Of a stretch of DNA of 64,000 nucleotides, positions 27,952 to 36,749 are shown in pieces. Origin of the DNA: Methanobacterium sp964452085 (GTDB lineage Archaea > Methanobacteriota > Methanobacteria > Methanobacteriales > Methanobacteriaceae). The translations under genes were made by a program, and so were the position numbers. The stretch is from NCBI GenBank assembly GCA_964452085.1, contig CAYVKL010000004.1, positions 186,001 through 250,000 of the forward strand, read 5' to 3'. The notes under the pieces are model-generated. The model did not search any database, was not told where the DNA came from, and saw nothing but the letters and a program-made list of their open reading frames with translations. Every line of letters begins with the position of its first letter. Position 1 is the stretch's first letter.

Positions 27952-29685
27952 ATGATTAAGGTTGAAAATCTATCAAAAACTTATCAAATAGAGGAAGGTC
28001 CTGAAATTAAGGCCTTAGACAATGTTAATCTTGAAGTTGAGAAGGGAGAGATACTGGGAATAATTGGTACCAGTGGTTCTGGTAAAAGTACTCTCCTCCG
28101 TGTACTTAGGGGTGTGGAACCTTTTGAAGAAGGGAAAATAACTATTGATGACATAATTGTAACTCCAGAATCAACCACATACGCCTCTCGCAAGCTACGT
28201 GAAGTAACTGCCATTCACTTGCAACGTTCATTTGGATTGTGGTCTGAAACAGCCCTGAATAATGTTATAAGGAAACTTTACGGAACTAAATATGGTGATG
28301 AAGCACTAACGGATTTTGATTTTGCTTATGACGAGTTTAAAGATGAGGCAATGGAAATCCTCAAAGTTGTAGGACTGGACCATAAAGCCGATCATTTTGC
28401 ACCGGTTTTAAGTGGTGGGGAAAAGCAGAGACTTATAATGGCCAGACAACTGGCAAAAAAGCCTAAAGTTCTATTACTAGATGAACCAGCCACAATGTCA
28501 TGCCCGAAAACAAAACAAGAAATATTGGATTCTATACGTAAAATTAATCAAGATTTAGGAGTAACTGTTATACTAGTATCACATTTACCAGAAATCCATC
28601 ATTACCTATCCCATCGACTGGTGCTTATGGAAGATGGTTGTGTAGTGGGTGAAGGAAAACCAGATGATATAATTAAAAGATTCCTCAGCAAGATGGAACC
28701 TGAAGTAGCAGGAAGAAATCCAGAAGATATTGGCAAGACCATAATTCAAGCCAGGGATCTTGCCAGGAGTTTTTATCTTCTAAAAGCAGGGAACGTACTT
28801 GAGTTGAAAGATGTAAGTTTTGATGTTAATGAAGGAGAAGTTGTTTCTCTCATAGGACCTAGTGGTGCTGGTAAAACAGTGCTTCTTCGCATGATCGGTG
28901 GTCTGGATCAGCCAGATTCAGGTACTGTTTCCTTTAAACTGGATGGTGAATGGGTTAATATGCACCAACCAGGTTTGAGTAGGATGAAAATCAGACAGCA
29001 GATGGGATTCATGCACCAGGAGTTTGCTCTTGTGCACCATGCACGTCTTCGGGACCAAATAGCAGGAAGACTAGGTGTTAAAGGGATAATGGTCGTTGAT
29101 GAGGCAAAGAAAAAAGCCGATGAACTTGGTATAAGTGATCTAGCACTTGATGTCTTATATCAGTTAACTGATCTTCCAGAAAATGAAGCAAAAGACCGTT
29201 TAGAGAAAATTGGTCTTTCTGCGGATATTTTAGATACGCTTTTCCCCAGTTTCCCGGATACTAAAATTAAAGAATATGCAGAACCTATATTTGAAGCACT
29301 TGACCTCCCCTTGGATATTTTAAACCGCCGATCATATGAGTTGTCAGGTGGTCAGAAAGTTAGAGCAACACTGGCCCTGGTACTCACATCCAATCCAAAA
29401 GTACTGATTTTAGACGAACCATTTGGTGATTTAGACCCGATTACCTTACGAATGGTTTCAAACTCTCTCAAACGAATCAATCAGGAATTCAACACCACCA
29501 TAATAATGGTAAGCCATCATATTGACTTTATTGAAGAACTAGCAACTAGGGCAATTCGTATGGATGATGGTAAGCTTATAGGTGATGGTAACCCTCAAAA
29601 AGAGTGTGAAGAGTTCATTGAAAGCTGCGGAGCAGATTATCTTAAGGATACTGATGCTTGGAGAAAAAAATTAGCAGAACCTTAA
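27952..29685 (+). CDS. atwA: AtwA-like double ABC protein (methyl-coenzyme M reductase activation component A2)
   Basis: A 577-residue protein with two fused ATPase domains and no membrane part. Domain 1: Walker A GTSGSGKST, signature LSGGEKQRL, Walker B VLLLDEPATM. Domain 2: Walker A GPSGAGKTV, signature LSGGQKVRA, Walker B VLILDEPFGDLD. Its size, layout and the linker between domains fit component A2, which couples ATP to reductive activation of Ni(I) in methyl-coenzyme M reductase. Domain 1 lacks the usual Asp after the Walker B Pro (ATMSCP instead of TxxLD), so it may be catalytically altered. ATG 27952 is preceded by GGTGATACTGG. The gene stands alone. Confidence 0.88.
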   Translation: MIKVENLSKTYQIEEGPEIKALDNVNLEVEKGEILGIIGTSGSGKSTLLRVLRGVEPFEEGKITIDDIIVTPESTTYASRKLREVTAIHLQRSFGLWSETALNNVIRKLYGTKYGDEALTDFDFAYDEFKDEAMEILKVVGLDHKADHFAPVLSGGEKQRLIMARQLAKKPKVLLLDEPATMSCPKTKQEILDSIRKINQDLGVTVILVSHLPEIHHYLSHRLVLMEDGCVVGEGKPDDIIKRFLSKMEPEVAGRNPEDIGKTIIQARDLARSFYLLKAGNVLELKDVSFDVNEGEVVSLIGPSGAGKTVLLRMIGGLDQPDSGTVSFKLDGEWVNMHQPGLSRMKIRQQMGFMHQEFALVHHARLRDQIAGRLGVKGIMVVDEAKKKADELGISDLALDVLYQLTDLPENEAKDRLEKIGLSADILDTLFPSFPDTKIKEYAEPIFEALDLPLDILNRRSYELSGGQKVRATLALVLTSNPKVLILDEPFGDLDPITLRMVSNSLKRINQEFNTTIIMVSHHIDFIEELATRAIRMDDGKLIGDGNPQKECEEFIESCGADYLKDTDAWRKKLAEP

Positions 29686-29730
29686 TTTATCGATTATATC
29701 CTGTTAATTCCATTCATTATGGAATAAAAT

Positions 29731-30050
29731 AATAAAGAATAGTAAGAAATAATAAGGAATAATAAGGAATAATAAGGAATAATAAGGAATAATAAGGAAT
29801 AATAAGGAATAANNNNNNNNNNNNNNNNNNNNNNNNNNNNNNNNNNNNNNNNNNNNNNNNNNNNNNNNNNNNNNNNNNNNNNNNNNNNNNNNNNNNNNNN
29901 NNNNNNNNNNNNATAAGGAATAATAAGGAATAATAAGGAATAATAAGGAATAATAAGGAATAATAAGAGATAATAAGGGATAATAAGGGATAATAAAAAA
30001 TAATAAGGAATAATAAGGATTAATAAAAGATAATAAGCAATAATGAGAAT
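29731..30050. repeat. Decamer tandem repeat (AATAAGGAAT) with an assembly gap
   Basis: About 20 visible copies of a 10-bp unit run on both sides of a 100-N gap. Units left of the gap are nearly perfect; those on the right edge degrade (AAGAGA, AAGGGA, AAAAAA, AAGCAA), as expected for a minisatellite whose ends no longer recombine. The array lies between atwA and the flavin reductase. Its true length is unknown. The A-runs at about one-helix-turn spacing may bend the DNA. Confidence 0.9.
29813..29912. other. Assembly gap, 100 N
   Basis: Exactly 100 undetermined bases, a conventional placeholder for a gap of unknown size. The repeat on each side explains why the assembly failed here. Any gene-level conclusion about spacing between atwA and the flavin reductase is therefore unsafe. 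Confidence 0.98.
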
Positions 30051-30115
30051 TATTAAATAATTGGAACCAAAATGTTCTAAAAATTAATCTAGAAAAATTG
30101 ATAGGAGTTGTTAAA

Positions 30116-30670
30116 GTGAAATTTATTGACCTGGATTTAGGAAGTTTCTATAGGATGGTGGCTCCACGACCAACAATAATAGTAACTACTCAAAGTGAAA
30201 AAGGAGATGTTAACGCTGCCCCATTTTCTTTTATCATGCCAGTTTCAGTAGATCCTCCTTTAATAGCTTTAGCATCTGTTCCAAGCCACCATACTTACCA
30301 TAACATTAAAGAAACTGGTGAAATGGTAATTAACATTCCCCATAAGGATATTCTAAAAGAACTATGGGTTACTGGTGAAAAATTTCCTCAGGGCGTCAAT
30401 GAGATTGAAAAAGCGGGTTTAACTCAGATGCCTTCAAGTAAGGTTCAACCACCATGGATTAAGGAGTGCATAGCTTATATGGAGTGTAAGGTTGAAAATA
30501 CGCTGGAATGTGGTGATCACTACTTAATAATTGGTGAAGTCTTAAAAGTTGGTGTCAGAGATGATTCATTAACAGAAGGACTTCTGGATGTGGAAAAGAT
30601 TAAACCCATTTTACATCTTGGTGGTAAAGATTTTGTAGTGGGAGACCATCGTATAAATGTGGATGAATAA
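30116..30670 (+). CDS. Flavin reductase-like FMN-binding protein
   Basis: A 184-residue split-barrel flavoprotein of the flavin-reductase/DIM6 group. The FMN site is seen in MVAPRPTIIVTTQSEKGDVNAAPFS, written here in two parts: MVAPRPTIIVTT and GDVNAAPFSF. PPLIALASVPSHHTYHNIKETGE follows the fold of the family. GTG 30116 follows AGGAG at 30103-30107 and is preferred to a TTG at 30098. Archaeal relatives pass electrons between F420 or ferredoxin partners and small acceptors. Its position next to an oxidative-stress island is suggestive only. Confidence 0.8.
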   Translation: MKFIDLDLGSFYRMVAPRPTIIVTTQSEKGDVNAAPFSFIMPVSVDPPLIALASVPSHHTYHNIKETGEMVINIPHKDILKELWVTGEKFPQGVNEIEKAGLTQMPSSKVQPPWIKECIAYMECKVENTLECGDHYLIIGEVLKVGVRDDSLTEGLLDVEKIKPILHLGGKDFVVGDHRINVDE

Positions 30671-30818
30671 TTAGGAATTATGAATATATGAATCTGAAGG
30701 AATTAAGAATCAAGTAAGAATTAATTTTAATTGTACATTTAACAAATGTAATATTCAATAGAAGATTTATAGAAGATTTATACAAATAAATTGACATAGA
30801 ATTAATGGAAGTTGAAAC

Positions 30819-31214
30819 ATGTTTAAAACTATTATGGTCCCCACAGACGGTTCAGATCATGCAAAAAGGGCTGAAGACATGGCACTATCCCTGGCCAAAG
30901 GACTTGGATCCACTGTAGTTGCAGTTCACATAATAGATGATAAACTGATATATCCATATGAAGTACTGGAAGATGAAGGGAAAGCCATACTCCATAATGT
31001 ACATGAGAAGGGACAGGAAATGGGTGTGGAAGTACATGATATAATGATTGTAGGAAGCCCCACGCATGATATGGCCAAGATTACAAAAAAGGCAGGGGCA
31101 GATATGGTGGTAATTAGCTCTCATGGAAAATCTGGGTTGGAGAAACTACTAATGGGAAGTGTTGCCGAAAATGCCCTAAAAAAGGTAGATGTTCCCATAT
31201 TACTGGTAAAATAA
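30819..31214 (+). CDS. Universal stress protein, UspA family
   Basis: A 131-residue single-domain Usp. MFKTIMVPTDGSDHAKRAE forms the first strand and loop, and SSHGKSGLEKLLMGSVAE has the ATP-binding pattern G-x2-G-x9-G-S. It probably forms ATP-binding dimers and responds to stress. It lies just upstream of the putative repair enzyme and rubredoxin/ferritin cluster, separated by short gaps with TATA-like elements. Confidence 0.92.
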   Translation: MFKTIMVPTDGSDHAKRAEDMALSLAKGLGSTVVAVHIIDDKLIYPYEVLEDEGKAILHNVHEKGQEMGVEVHDIMIVGSPTHDMAKITKKAGADMVVISSHGKSGLEKLLMGSVAENALKKVDVPILLVK

Positions 31215-31388
31215 CCCTCAGTGCAGATAATCATCATTGTATTGTCGCTTGGCTGATATATCATAACCAATTTAAATCATTCTTATTTTACAATGAGATG
31301 AATTCAATATTTAATAATTATGATATAGATTACTTTAATTAAAGAATTAATTAAAGAATTGAAATATTATATGTTTATAAGTGTAAAT

Positions 31389-31835
31389 ATGAGACTATGG
31401 AGCATACACCCTAAATATCTGGACAGTAAAGGCTTGGTGGCACTTTGGAGAGAAGGTTTACTTGCTAGAGCCGTTCTAGAAGGAAATACCCAAGGTTATA
31501 AAAATCATCCTCAGCTCATTCGTTTTAAAAAACAAAAAGATCCATTGCTTTTTTTAGACACATATCTATACTACATCTATCTGGAATCTAAAAATAGAGA
31601 ATATAACTTCCGATATGAAAAAATTGGAACTAATTACACGGAAGAACTCATTAACATTACAAAGGGTCAGATAGAATACGAACTGAAACATCTCATGGGA
31701 AAACTAAAAACTCGAGATATGAAAAAGTATAACGAGTTAGAAGAAGTTGAATCACCCCAAGCCAATCCAATTTTCAAATTAATCCCGGGAAATATTGAAC
31801 CCTGGGAGAAATTAAAGGGAGATAAAGAACTTTAA
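31389..31835 (+). CDS. Pyrimidine-dimer DNA glycosylase-like protein
   Basis: A 148-residue protein starting MRLWSIHPKYLDSKGLVAL, then WREGLLARAVLEG and YKNHPQLIRF. These blocks match the Pyr_excise family named after T4 endonuclease V. In T4 endonuclease V the residue after Met is Thr2, whose amino group attacks the damaged base; here it is Arg2. The function may thus differ, or the start may be processed. The frame is open to 31359, but AAGTG before ATG 31389 and the family start favour 31389. It has no clear operon partner. Confidence 0.75.
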   Translation: MRLWSIHPKYLDSKGLVALWREGLLARAVLEGNTQGYKNHPQLIRFKKQKDPLLFLDTYLYYIYLESKNREYNFRYEKIGTNYTEELINITKGQIEYELKHLMGKLKTRDMKKYNELEEVESPQANPIFKLIPGNIEPWEKLKGDKEL

Positions 31836-32000
31836 AGTCTTACCATATAATTATAAATCAGAATGATATAAATTATATGTATATAATTGAAAAATCCCAT
31901 CACTCTTCTCAAATCGAATATAAAAAATACTACTAACTTAATGAAGATATCAAGGGATACAGATTAATAACGTCAAATTATAATTAAGGGGAGGAAAAAC

Positions 32001-32162
32001 ATGATGCGAAGATACAAATGCAAGGTATGTAATTATATCTATGATCCTGAAGCAGGAGAACCCCGAACCAACACCCCGCCGGGAACAGCCTTCGAAGACT
32101 TGCCAGATAGCTGGCGTTGCCCCAAATGTGGAGTGCTTAAATTCAAGTTTGTACCTATCTAA
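32001..32162 (+). CDS. Rubredoxin 1
   Basis: A 53-residue iron protein. Two CxxC pairs, YKCKVCNYIYDPEAG at the N-terminus and WRCPKCGVLKFKF near the C-terminus, bind one Fe in a tetrahedral site. PPGTAFEDLPDSW is the conserved loop. Strong site GGGGAGG lies before ATG 32001. It carries electrons to superoxide-, peroxide- or oxygen-scavenging enzymes. First of three separate rubredoxins ahead of ferritin. Confidence 0.95.
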   Translation: MMRRYKCKVCNYIYDPEAGEPRTNTPPGTAFEDLPDSWRCPKCGVLKFKFVPI

Positions 32163-32289
32163 AATGAAAATAATTGTTTCATTTGATAAATTATGGAAAG
32201 GTTAATAATATCGAAATATCTCCTAAATCCTAAATTATGTAAATCCCATATCTGAAATAATCCAAAAATAAACAAAAATGGTGATTAAT

Positions 32290-32451
32290 ATGGAAAAATG
32301 GAAATGCAAGCTATGTGGCTACATTTATGATCCTGAAACTGGGGATAAAAAGTGCAAAATAGAACCAGGTATCATTTTTGAAGATTTACCTGAAAAATGG
32401 GTTTGTCCTTCATGTGGTGCTAAAAAGAGAGGATTTAAAAAATTAGAATAA
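32290..32451 (+). CDS. Rubredoxin 2
   Basis: A second 53-residue rubredoxin. It reads WKCKLCGYIYDPETG and later WVCPSCGAKKRGFKK, with the loop IEPGIIFEDLPEKW. An extra Cys22 (KKCKIEPG) lies outside the iron site. A GTG nine bases upstream is also in frame, but the ATG at 32290 fits the family. It differs from copy 1 in most non-structural positions, so the duplication is old. Confidence 0.95.
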   Translation: MEKWKCKLCGYIYDPETGDKKCKIEPGIIFEDLPEKWVCPSCGAKKRGFKKLE

Positions 32452-32585
32452 ATACATATCTTTATTAAATTTTTTTACATTGAAATATATTCATCATGAA
32501 GCAGTTAAAATTTAATTTATTCAGCATTAGGCAGTTTAAATTCATGTATTCATCATGAAGTATTTAAAAAAAGAGGTGGAGTATT

Positions 32586-32747
32586 ATGCAAAAATACCTA
32601 TGTAAACCTTGTGGATACGTATATGACCCTGCAGAAGGAGACGATATGTCTGGAATTGAACCTGGAACAGCTTTTGAAGACCTGCCAGATGATTGGTTAT
32701 GCCCAATGTGCGGTGCTGGTAAGGACATGTTTGAACCAGTAGATTAA
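32586..32747 (+). CDS. Rubredoxin 3
   Basis: A third 53-residue rubredoxin: YLCKPCGYVYDPAEGDDM, then IEPGTAFEDLPDDWLCP and MCGAGKDMFEP. It is more acidic than the other two (many Asp/Glu), so it may prefer a different partner. AGAGGTGG precedes the ATG. It ends 29 bp before the ferritin start and is probably co-transcribed with it. Confidence 0.95.
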   Translation: MQKYLCKPCGYVYDPAEGDDMSGIEPGTAFEDLPDDWLCPMCGAGKDMFEPVD

Positions 32748-32776
32748 AAACAAAGAACTTGAGGGAGGTGAAGGAT

Positions 32777-33289
32777 ATGTTGGATGATAAGATGCAGGAA
32801 GCCCTTAACTACCAGTTAAACCGAGAACTCTACTCAGGTTATCTATATCTAGCCATGGGGGCTTACTTTGAAGATGAAGACTTGCCAGGATTTGGTAACT
32901 GGATGCGTGTCCAGGCACAGGAAGAACTAAGCCATGCTATGAAATTTTATGACTACCTGGTTCAAAGGGGTAGTCGTGTGCTTCTGGATGCGATTGAAAA
33001 ACCCCAAAGTGAATGGGACTCTCCACGGGCAGCCTTTGAACATGTTTATGAACATGAACAGATGGTCACTGGCCTCATCAACGGTTTGGTTGATCTGGCA
33101 ATGGAACTTTCAGACCATGCCACCAACAATTTTCTGCAATGGTTTGTAGCCGAACAAGTGGAAGAGGAAGAATCTGCAAATGGAGTTCTACAGAAAGTAA
33201 AACTGGCAGGAGATTCTGGCAGGGGACTCTATATGCTTGACCAGGAATTGGCACAAAGAATATTCAATCCCCCAACAGCTTCCGAGTAG
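32777..33289 (+). CDS. Ferritin-like iron storage protein
   Basis: A 170-residue four-helix bundle ferritin (FtnA type). Ferroxidase ligands appear in NRELYSGYLYLAM, AQEELSHAMKFYDYL and FVAEQVEEEE. Strong GGAGGTGA at 32764-32771 sets ATG 32777; a TTG at 32759 is too close to the site. With rubredoxins, peroxiredoxin and superoxide dismutase it removes free iron and limits Fenton damage. Cytoplasmic, probably a 24-mer. Confidence 0.94.
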   Translation: MLDDKMQEALNYQLNRELYSGYLYLAMGAYFEDEDLPGFGNWMRVQAQEELSHAMKFYDYLVQRGSRVLLDAIEKPQSEWDSPRAAFEHVYEHEQMVTGLINGLVDLAMELSDHATNNFLQWFVAEQVEEEESANGVLQKVKLAGDSGRGLYMLDQELAQRIFNPPTASE

Positions 33290-33493
33290 AAATATTCTAT
33301 TTGAGGCTTTATTTTTTATTTTAGATTCATATTTTAATTTTTTAATCTTAAAAAGAGTTTATAGTAGTTTTTTAATTTTGTTCCAATTAATTTTTTAATT
33401 AGATTTTTCCAAATTCTCGTCTAAATGACAATAAATAAATAAAAACTAGGAGAGATATTAATAGTGAAGTTATTTACCTCAAGGGGGTAAAAA

Positions 33494-34180
33494 ATGGGAG
33501 AAAAAGTTTACGAACTGAAAAAAATTAAGAAAAAAGGAAAAGGCATGCCACTTATTGGTGATAAATTCCCAAAAATGGAAGTTCAAACCACACAGGGAAT
33601 GATGAAACTACCCAAAGCTTTCAAAGGGAAATGGTTCATTTTATTTAGCCATCCTGCTGATTTCACACCAGTATGCACAACTGAATTTGTTGCCTTCCAA
33701 CTACGTTATGAGCTCTTCCTGGAAATGGACTGTGAACTCATAGGATTATCAGTTGATCAGGTATTCTCACACCTTAAATGGATAGAGTGGATATCAGAAA
33801 ACTTCGATGTGGACATTGAATTCCCAGTGATAGCCGATACCGGGAAAGTAGCAGATAAACTGGGATTAATCCATCCAAATAAAGCCACTAACACCGTAAG
33901 AGCTGTTTTCATAATTGATCCAGAGGGAATTATTAGAGCCATCCTTTACTACCCACAGGAATTAGGAAGGAACATTGATGAAATTTTAAGGATGGTGGAG
34001 GGATTCAAGACTGCTGCCGAAAAAGAAGTTGCCATACCAGCTAACTGGCCCTGTAATGAAATTATAGGTAAAGGACTCATTATTCCACCTGCTGCAGATG
34101 TAGAAACAGCACTTAAAAGACCTGAAAAATATAAATGCTTCGACTGGTGGTTGTGCTACAGAAGCTACTATAAATGGTAG
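33494..34180 (+). CDS. Peroxiredoxin (Prx6/AhpC type, archaeal 2-Cys arrangement)
   Basis: A 228-residue peroxidase. The peroxidatic Cys61 is in HPADFTPVCTTEF. C-terminal Cys215 and Cys221 (KCFDWWLC) have the six-residue spacing seen in Aeropyrum-type peroxiredoxins, where they act in resolving the oxidised enzyme. An additional Cys is in NWPCNEIIG. The N-terminal extension of 17 basic residues precedes the conserved start MPLIGDKFPK. AAGGGGG before ATG 33494 is a strong site. Reductant may be rubredoxin or thioredoxin. Confidence 0.93.
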   Translation: MGEKVYELKKIKKKGKGMPLIGDKFPKMEVQTTQGMMKLPKAFKGKWFILFSHPADFTPVCTTEFVAFQLRYELFLEMDCELIGLSVDQVFSHLKWIEWISENFDVDIEFPVIADTGKVADKLGLIHPNKATNTVRAVFIIDPEGIIRAILYYPQELGRNIDEILRMVEGFKTAAEKEVAIPANWPCNEIIGKGLIIPPAADVETALKRPEKYKCFDWWLCYRSYYKW

Positions 34181-34233
34181 AATATGGGATAACGGTATAA
34201 TTTAGCAAGGAATGAAGGTTTAAAGGTGAAAAT

Positions 34234-34935
34234 ATGGCAAAAAAAGTATATGAACTACCTCCGCTTCCCTACGGCTACGGAGATCTGGCCCCTTACATAT
34301 CAGAAGAGCAACTCAAGATACATCACGATAAACACCACCAAGCATATGTGGATGGTGCCAATGCCTTACTTCAAAAATTTGACAGTCGACCAGGATTGGA
34401 ATTTGATGTAAAGGCTGTTGCAAAGGAATTATCATTCCATGTAGGTGGATATGTCCTGCACAAACTTTTCTGGGAAAATATGGCTCCTGCACCTAAAGGT
34501 GGAGGCGAACCCATTAGTACCATTGCAAAATACATCGATAAAGATTTCGGATCCTTTGAAAGATTTAAAAAAGAATTTTCCCAAACAGCCATCAGTACCG
34601 AAGGATCAGGATGGGCCGCTTTAACCTTTTGTAGAGGCACCGATCGACTTTTTATCACTCAGATTGAAAAACACAACGCGAATGTAATTCCTCACTTTCG
34701 GGTTTTAATGGTACTGGACGTGTGGGAACACGCATACTACTTGGATTACAAGAATGTCAGACCAGACTATGTAGAGGCGTTCTGGAGCATTGTTAACTGG
34801 GAAGAAGTTAACAGACGCCTGGAGATTGAACTCCTATCAGGTAGCTTGAACCTGGTGGATAACCGCAGAATACTGGACATGAAAATGGAAGAGTTCCGAG
34901 AAGGCTTTGATGACTGGCTGGAATCTATGAAATGA
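34234..34935 (+). CDS. sod: Superoxide dismutase (Fe/Mn family)
   Basis: A 233-residue SOD. Metal ligands lie in KIHHDKHHQAYVDGAN, FHVGGYVLHKLFW, and DVWEHAYYLDYKNVRPDY. It dismutates superoxide to peroxide, handed to the peroxiredoxin encoded 53 bp upstream. GGTGAAA before ATG 34234 is the usual archaeal site. The N-termini of this protein and the peroxiredoxin both contain KVYEL, likely chance. C-terminal tail is longer than in most archaeal SODs. Confidence 0.95.
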   Translation: MAKKVYELPPLPYGYGDLAPYISEEQLKIHHDKHHQAYVDGANALLQKFDSRPGLEFDVKAVAKELSFHVGGYVLHKLFWENMAPAPKGGGEPISTIAKYIDKDFGSFERFKKEFSQTAISTEGSGWAALTFCRGTDRLFITQIEKHNANVIPHFRVLMVLDVWEHAYYLDYKNVRPDYVEAFWSIVNWEEVNRRLEIELLSGSLNLVDNRRILDMKMEEFREGFDDWLESMK

Positions 34936-34977
34936 AAAAAGTTAAAAAACAACCTTTGGACCATTTTAACTTTTTTT
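34935..34977 (+). terminator. Stem-loop with T-run after sod
   Basis: AAAAGTTAAAA just after the sod stop pairs with TTTTAACTTTT at 34964-34974, and the right arm runs into seven T residues. This is a plausible end for the oxidative-stress transcript. Confidence 0.6.
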
Positions 34978-35334
34978 AAACCTTTTTTTTATTTTGATCT
35001 TTTCATAATATTGTATTTTGTAATCTAATAGCCATTTGCTGATTATTGTTATTTTACTTCTAGAATTTTGTAATTAGTTGATTATTAAAACAATAATAAT
35101 TCCAATTATTAGTTTATAATGGGACTAGTTATGGTTTTATTTTGTGAAAAAAATTTAGTAATAGATAAATATAATCTCTTTTATAATGTTTAATGTAAAT
35201 AGCGTGAATAACTAGTTTAAACAGATGGTTTTTATATAATTGATGTATAAAAGCGATTTCAGCGATGGATTAGATTTTAGTGATGGATTAATTATTTAAA
35301 TGTTTATAATGGTCCTTATTTAGAGGTGTGGAAT
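34978..35334 (+). promoter_or_regulatory. Promoter region of paaK
   Basis: AT-rich, no gene. TTTATATAAT at about 35230-35240 fits an archaeal TATA box and a second TATAAAA lies at 35246-35252. Both are about 85-100 bp from the paaK start, leaving a 5' leader that contains a GATGGATTA direct repeat (35263-35290). Confidence 0.5.
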
Positions 35335-36636
35335 ATGATCTGGAATGAACAGTCTGAGTGCATGTCAGCTCCTGAAAGAGAAGAGTTACAGCTTAAAAGA
35401 TTGCAGGAAGTAGTTAAAAAAGCTTATGAAAACGTACCATATTATAGAATAAAATTTGATCAGGAAGGAGTAATCCCTGAAGACATCCAATCTTTGGAAG
35501 ATATTGAAAAATTACCATTCACCACCAAAAGCGACCTAAGGGATGCATACCCCTTTGGGATGTTCGCAGTTAATACTGATGATATTGTGGAAGTTCACAC
35601 CACTTCAGGGACCACTGGTAAACCTACCGTATCTGGATACACCCGGAAAGACATTGATATATGGGGTGAAGTAGTTGCTCGATGCCTTTCTATGGCCGGA
35701 GCAACCAAAAAAGACATTGTGCAAAACTGTTATGGTTACGGTCTTTTTACCGGAGGACTGGGAATTCACCACGGTGGTCAGAAGCTGGGTTGTACTGTCA
35801 TACCCATAAGTGCCGGGAACACTCAGCGCCAGATTGAAATCATCCAGGACTTTAAAAGTACTATTATTACTTGCACACCCAGTTATGCCATGTACATAGC
35901 AGAAGTATTGGAAAGGGAAAAAATCCCCAAAAAAGACGTTAACCTTAAAGCAGGGGTTTTCGGAGCGGAGATGTGGACCGAAGAAATGAGAAATGAAATT
36001 GAGCGGAGACTAGACGTTGATGCCATAAATATTTACGGGCTTACCGAGATTATTGGTCCTGGTGTGGCCAATGAGTGCATGCAGAAGAACGGGCTTCACA
36101 TCTTTGATGATCATTTCTACCCTGAAATCATTGATCCTAAAACACTCCAATCACTTCCGGAAGGTGAAAAAGGAGAACTGGTACTGACCACCCTGACCCG
36201 GGAAGGAATGCCAGTACTCAGGTTCCGTACAAGGGACATCACTACTCTAAGGAAGGGTAAATGTGATTGTGGAAGAACCCACGTTAAGATGGATCGTATT
36301 ACCGGAAGATCTGATGATATGCTTAAGATCCGAGGAGTTATTGTGTTCCCATCCCAGATCGAAAGGGCACTTTTAAAAATACCTGGAATGGAACCACACT
36401 ACCAAATAATTGCCAGCCGACCAAAACACATGGATGAACTCGAAGTTCAGATTGAAAACTCACCAGCACTATTCTCAGACGAAGTCAAACATGTAGAAGA
36501 AGTTAAAAAATCAATAGAAAGGCGCATACATGATGAAATTGGCCTCAGAGTTAATGTAACACTTGTAGAACCTCAAACTTTACCTAGGAGTGAAGGTAAA
36601 GCCGTCCGAGTTATTGACAAACGAAAATTTAGTTAA
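35335..36636 (+). CDS. paaK: Phenylacetate-CoA ligase family enzyme
   Basis: A 433-residue adenylate-forming enzyme. The nucleotide-binding loop is HTTSGTTGKPTV; IYGLTEIIGPGV and GRSDDMLKIRGVIVFPSQIE belong to later conserved motifs. Methanogens use it to activate aryl acids (phenylacetate, indoleacetate) for aromatic amino acid synthesis with indolepyruvate oxidoreductase. A zinc-type Cys cluster, GKCDCGRTH, is visible. GAGGTG before ATG 35335 is preferred over GTG 35326. It is followed by an ACT protein, a usual partner. Confidence 0.92.
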   Translation: MIWNEQSECMSAPEREELQLKRLQEVVKKAYENVPYYRIKFDQEGVIPEDIQSLEDIEKLPFTTKSDLRDAYPFGMFAVNTDDIVEVHTTSGTTGKPTVSGYTRKDIDIWGEVVARCLSMAGATKKDIVQNCYGYGLFTGGLGIHHGGQKLGCTVIPISAGNTQRQIEIIQDFKSTIITCTPSYAMYIAEVLEREKIPKKDVNLKAGVFGAEMWTEEMRNEIERRLDVDAINIYGLTEIIGPGVANECMQKNGLHIFDDHFYPEIIDPKTLQSLPEGEKGELVLTTLTREGMPVLRFRTRDITTLRKGKCDCGRTHVKMDRITGRSDDMLKIRGVIVFPSQIERALLKIPGMEPHYQIIASRPKHMDELEVQIENSPALFSDEVKHVEEVKKSIERRIHDEIGLRVNVTLVEPQTLPRSEGKAVRVIDKRKFS

Positions 36637-36749
36637 TTAAGGCAAAAACGATGATAAATTAGATTAAACTACTAAATACTACTAAAATTATTTAATGGGG
36701 CTTTATTATTTAATGTGATTTAAAAAAAGTTAATTTAGGGGATGTGAAA

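Noticed and set aside
29731..30050. The decamer array as a CRISPR
   Set aside because: Units are contiguous with no spacers, and no cas genes lie nearby.
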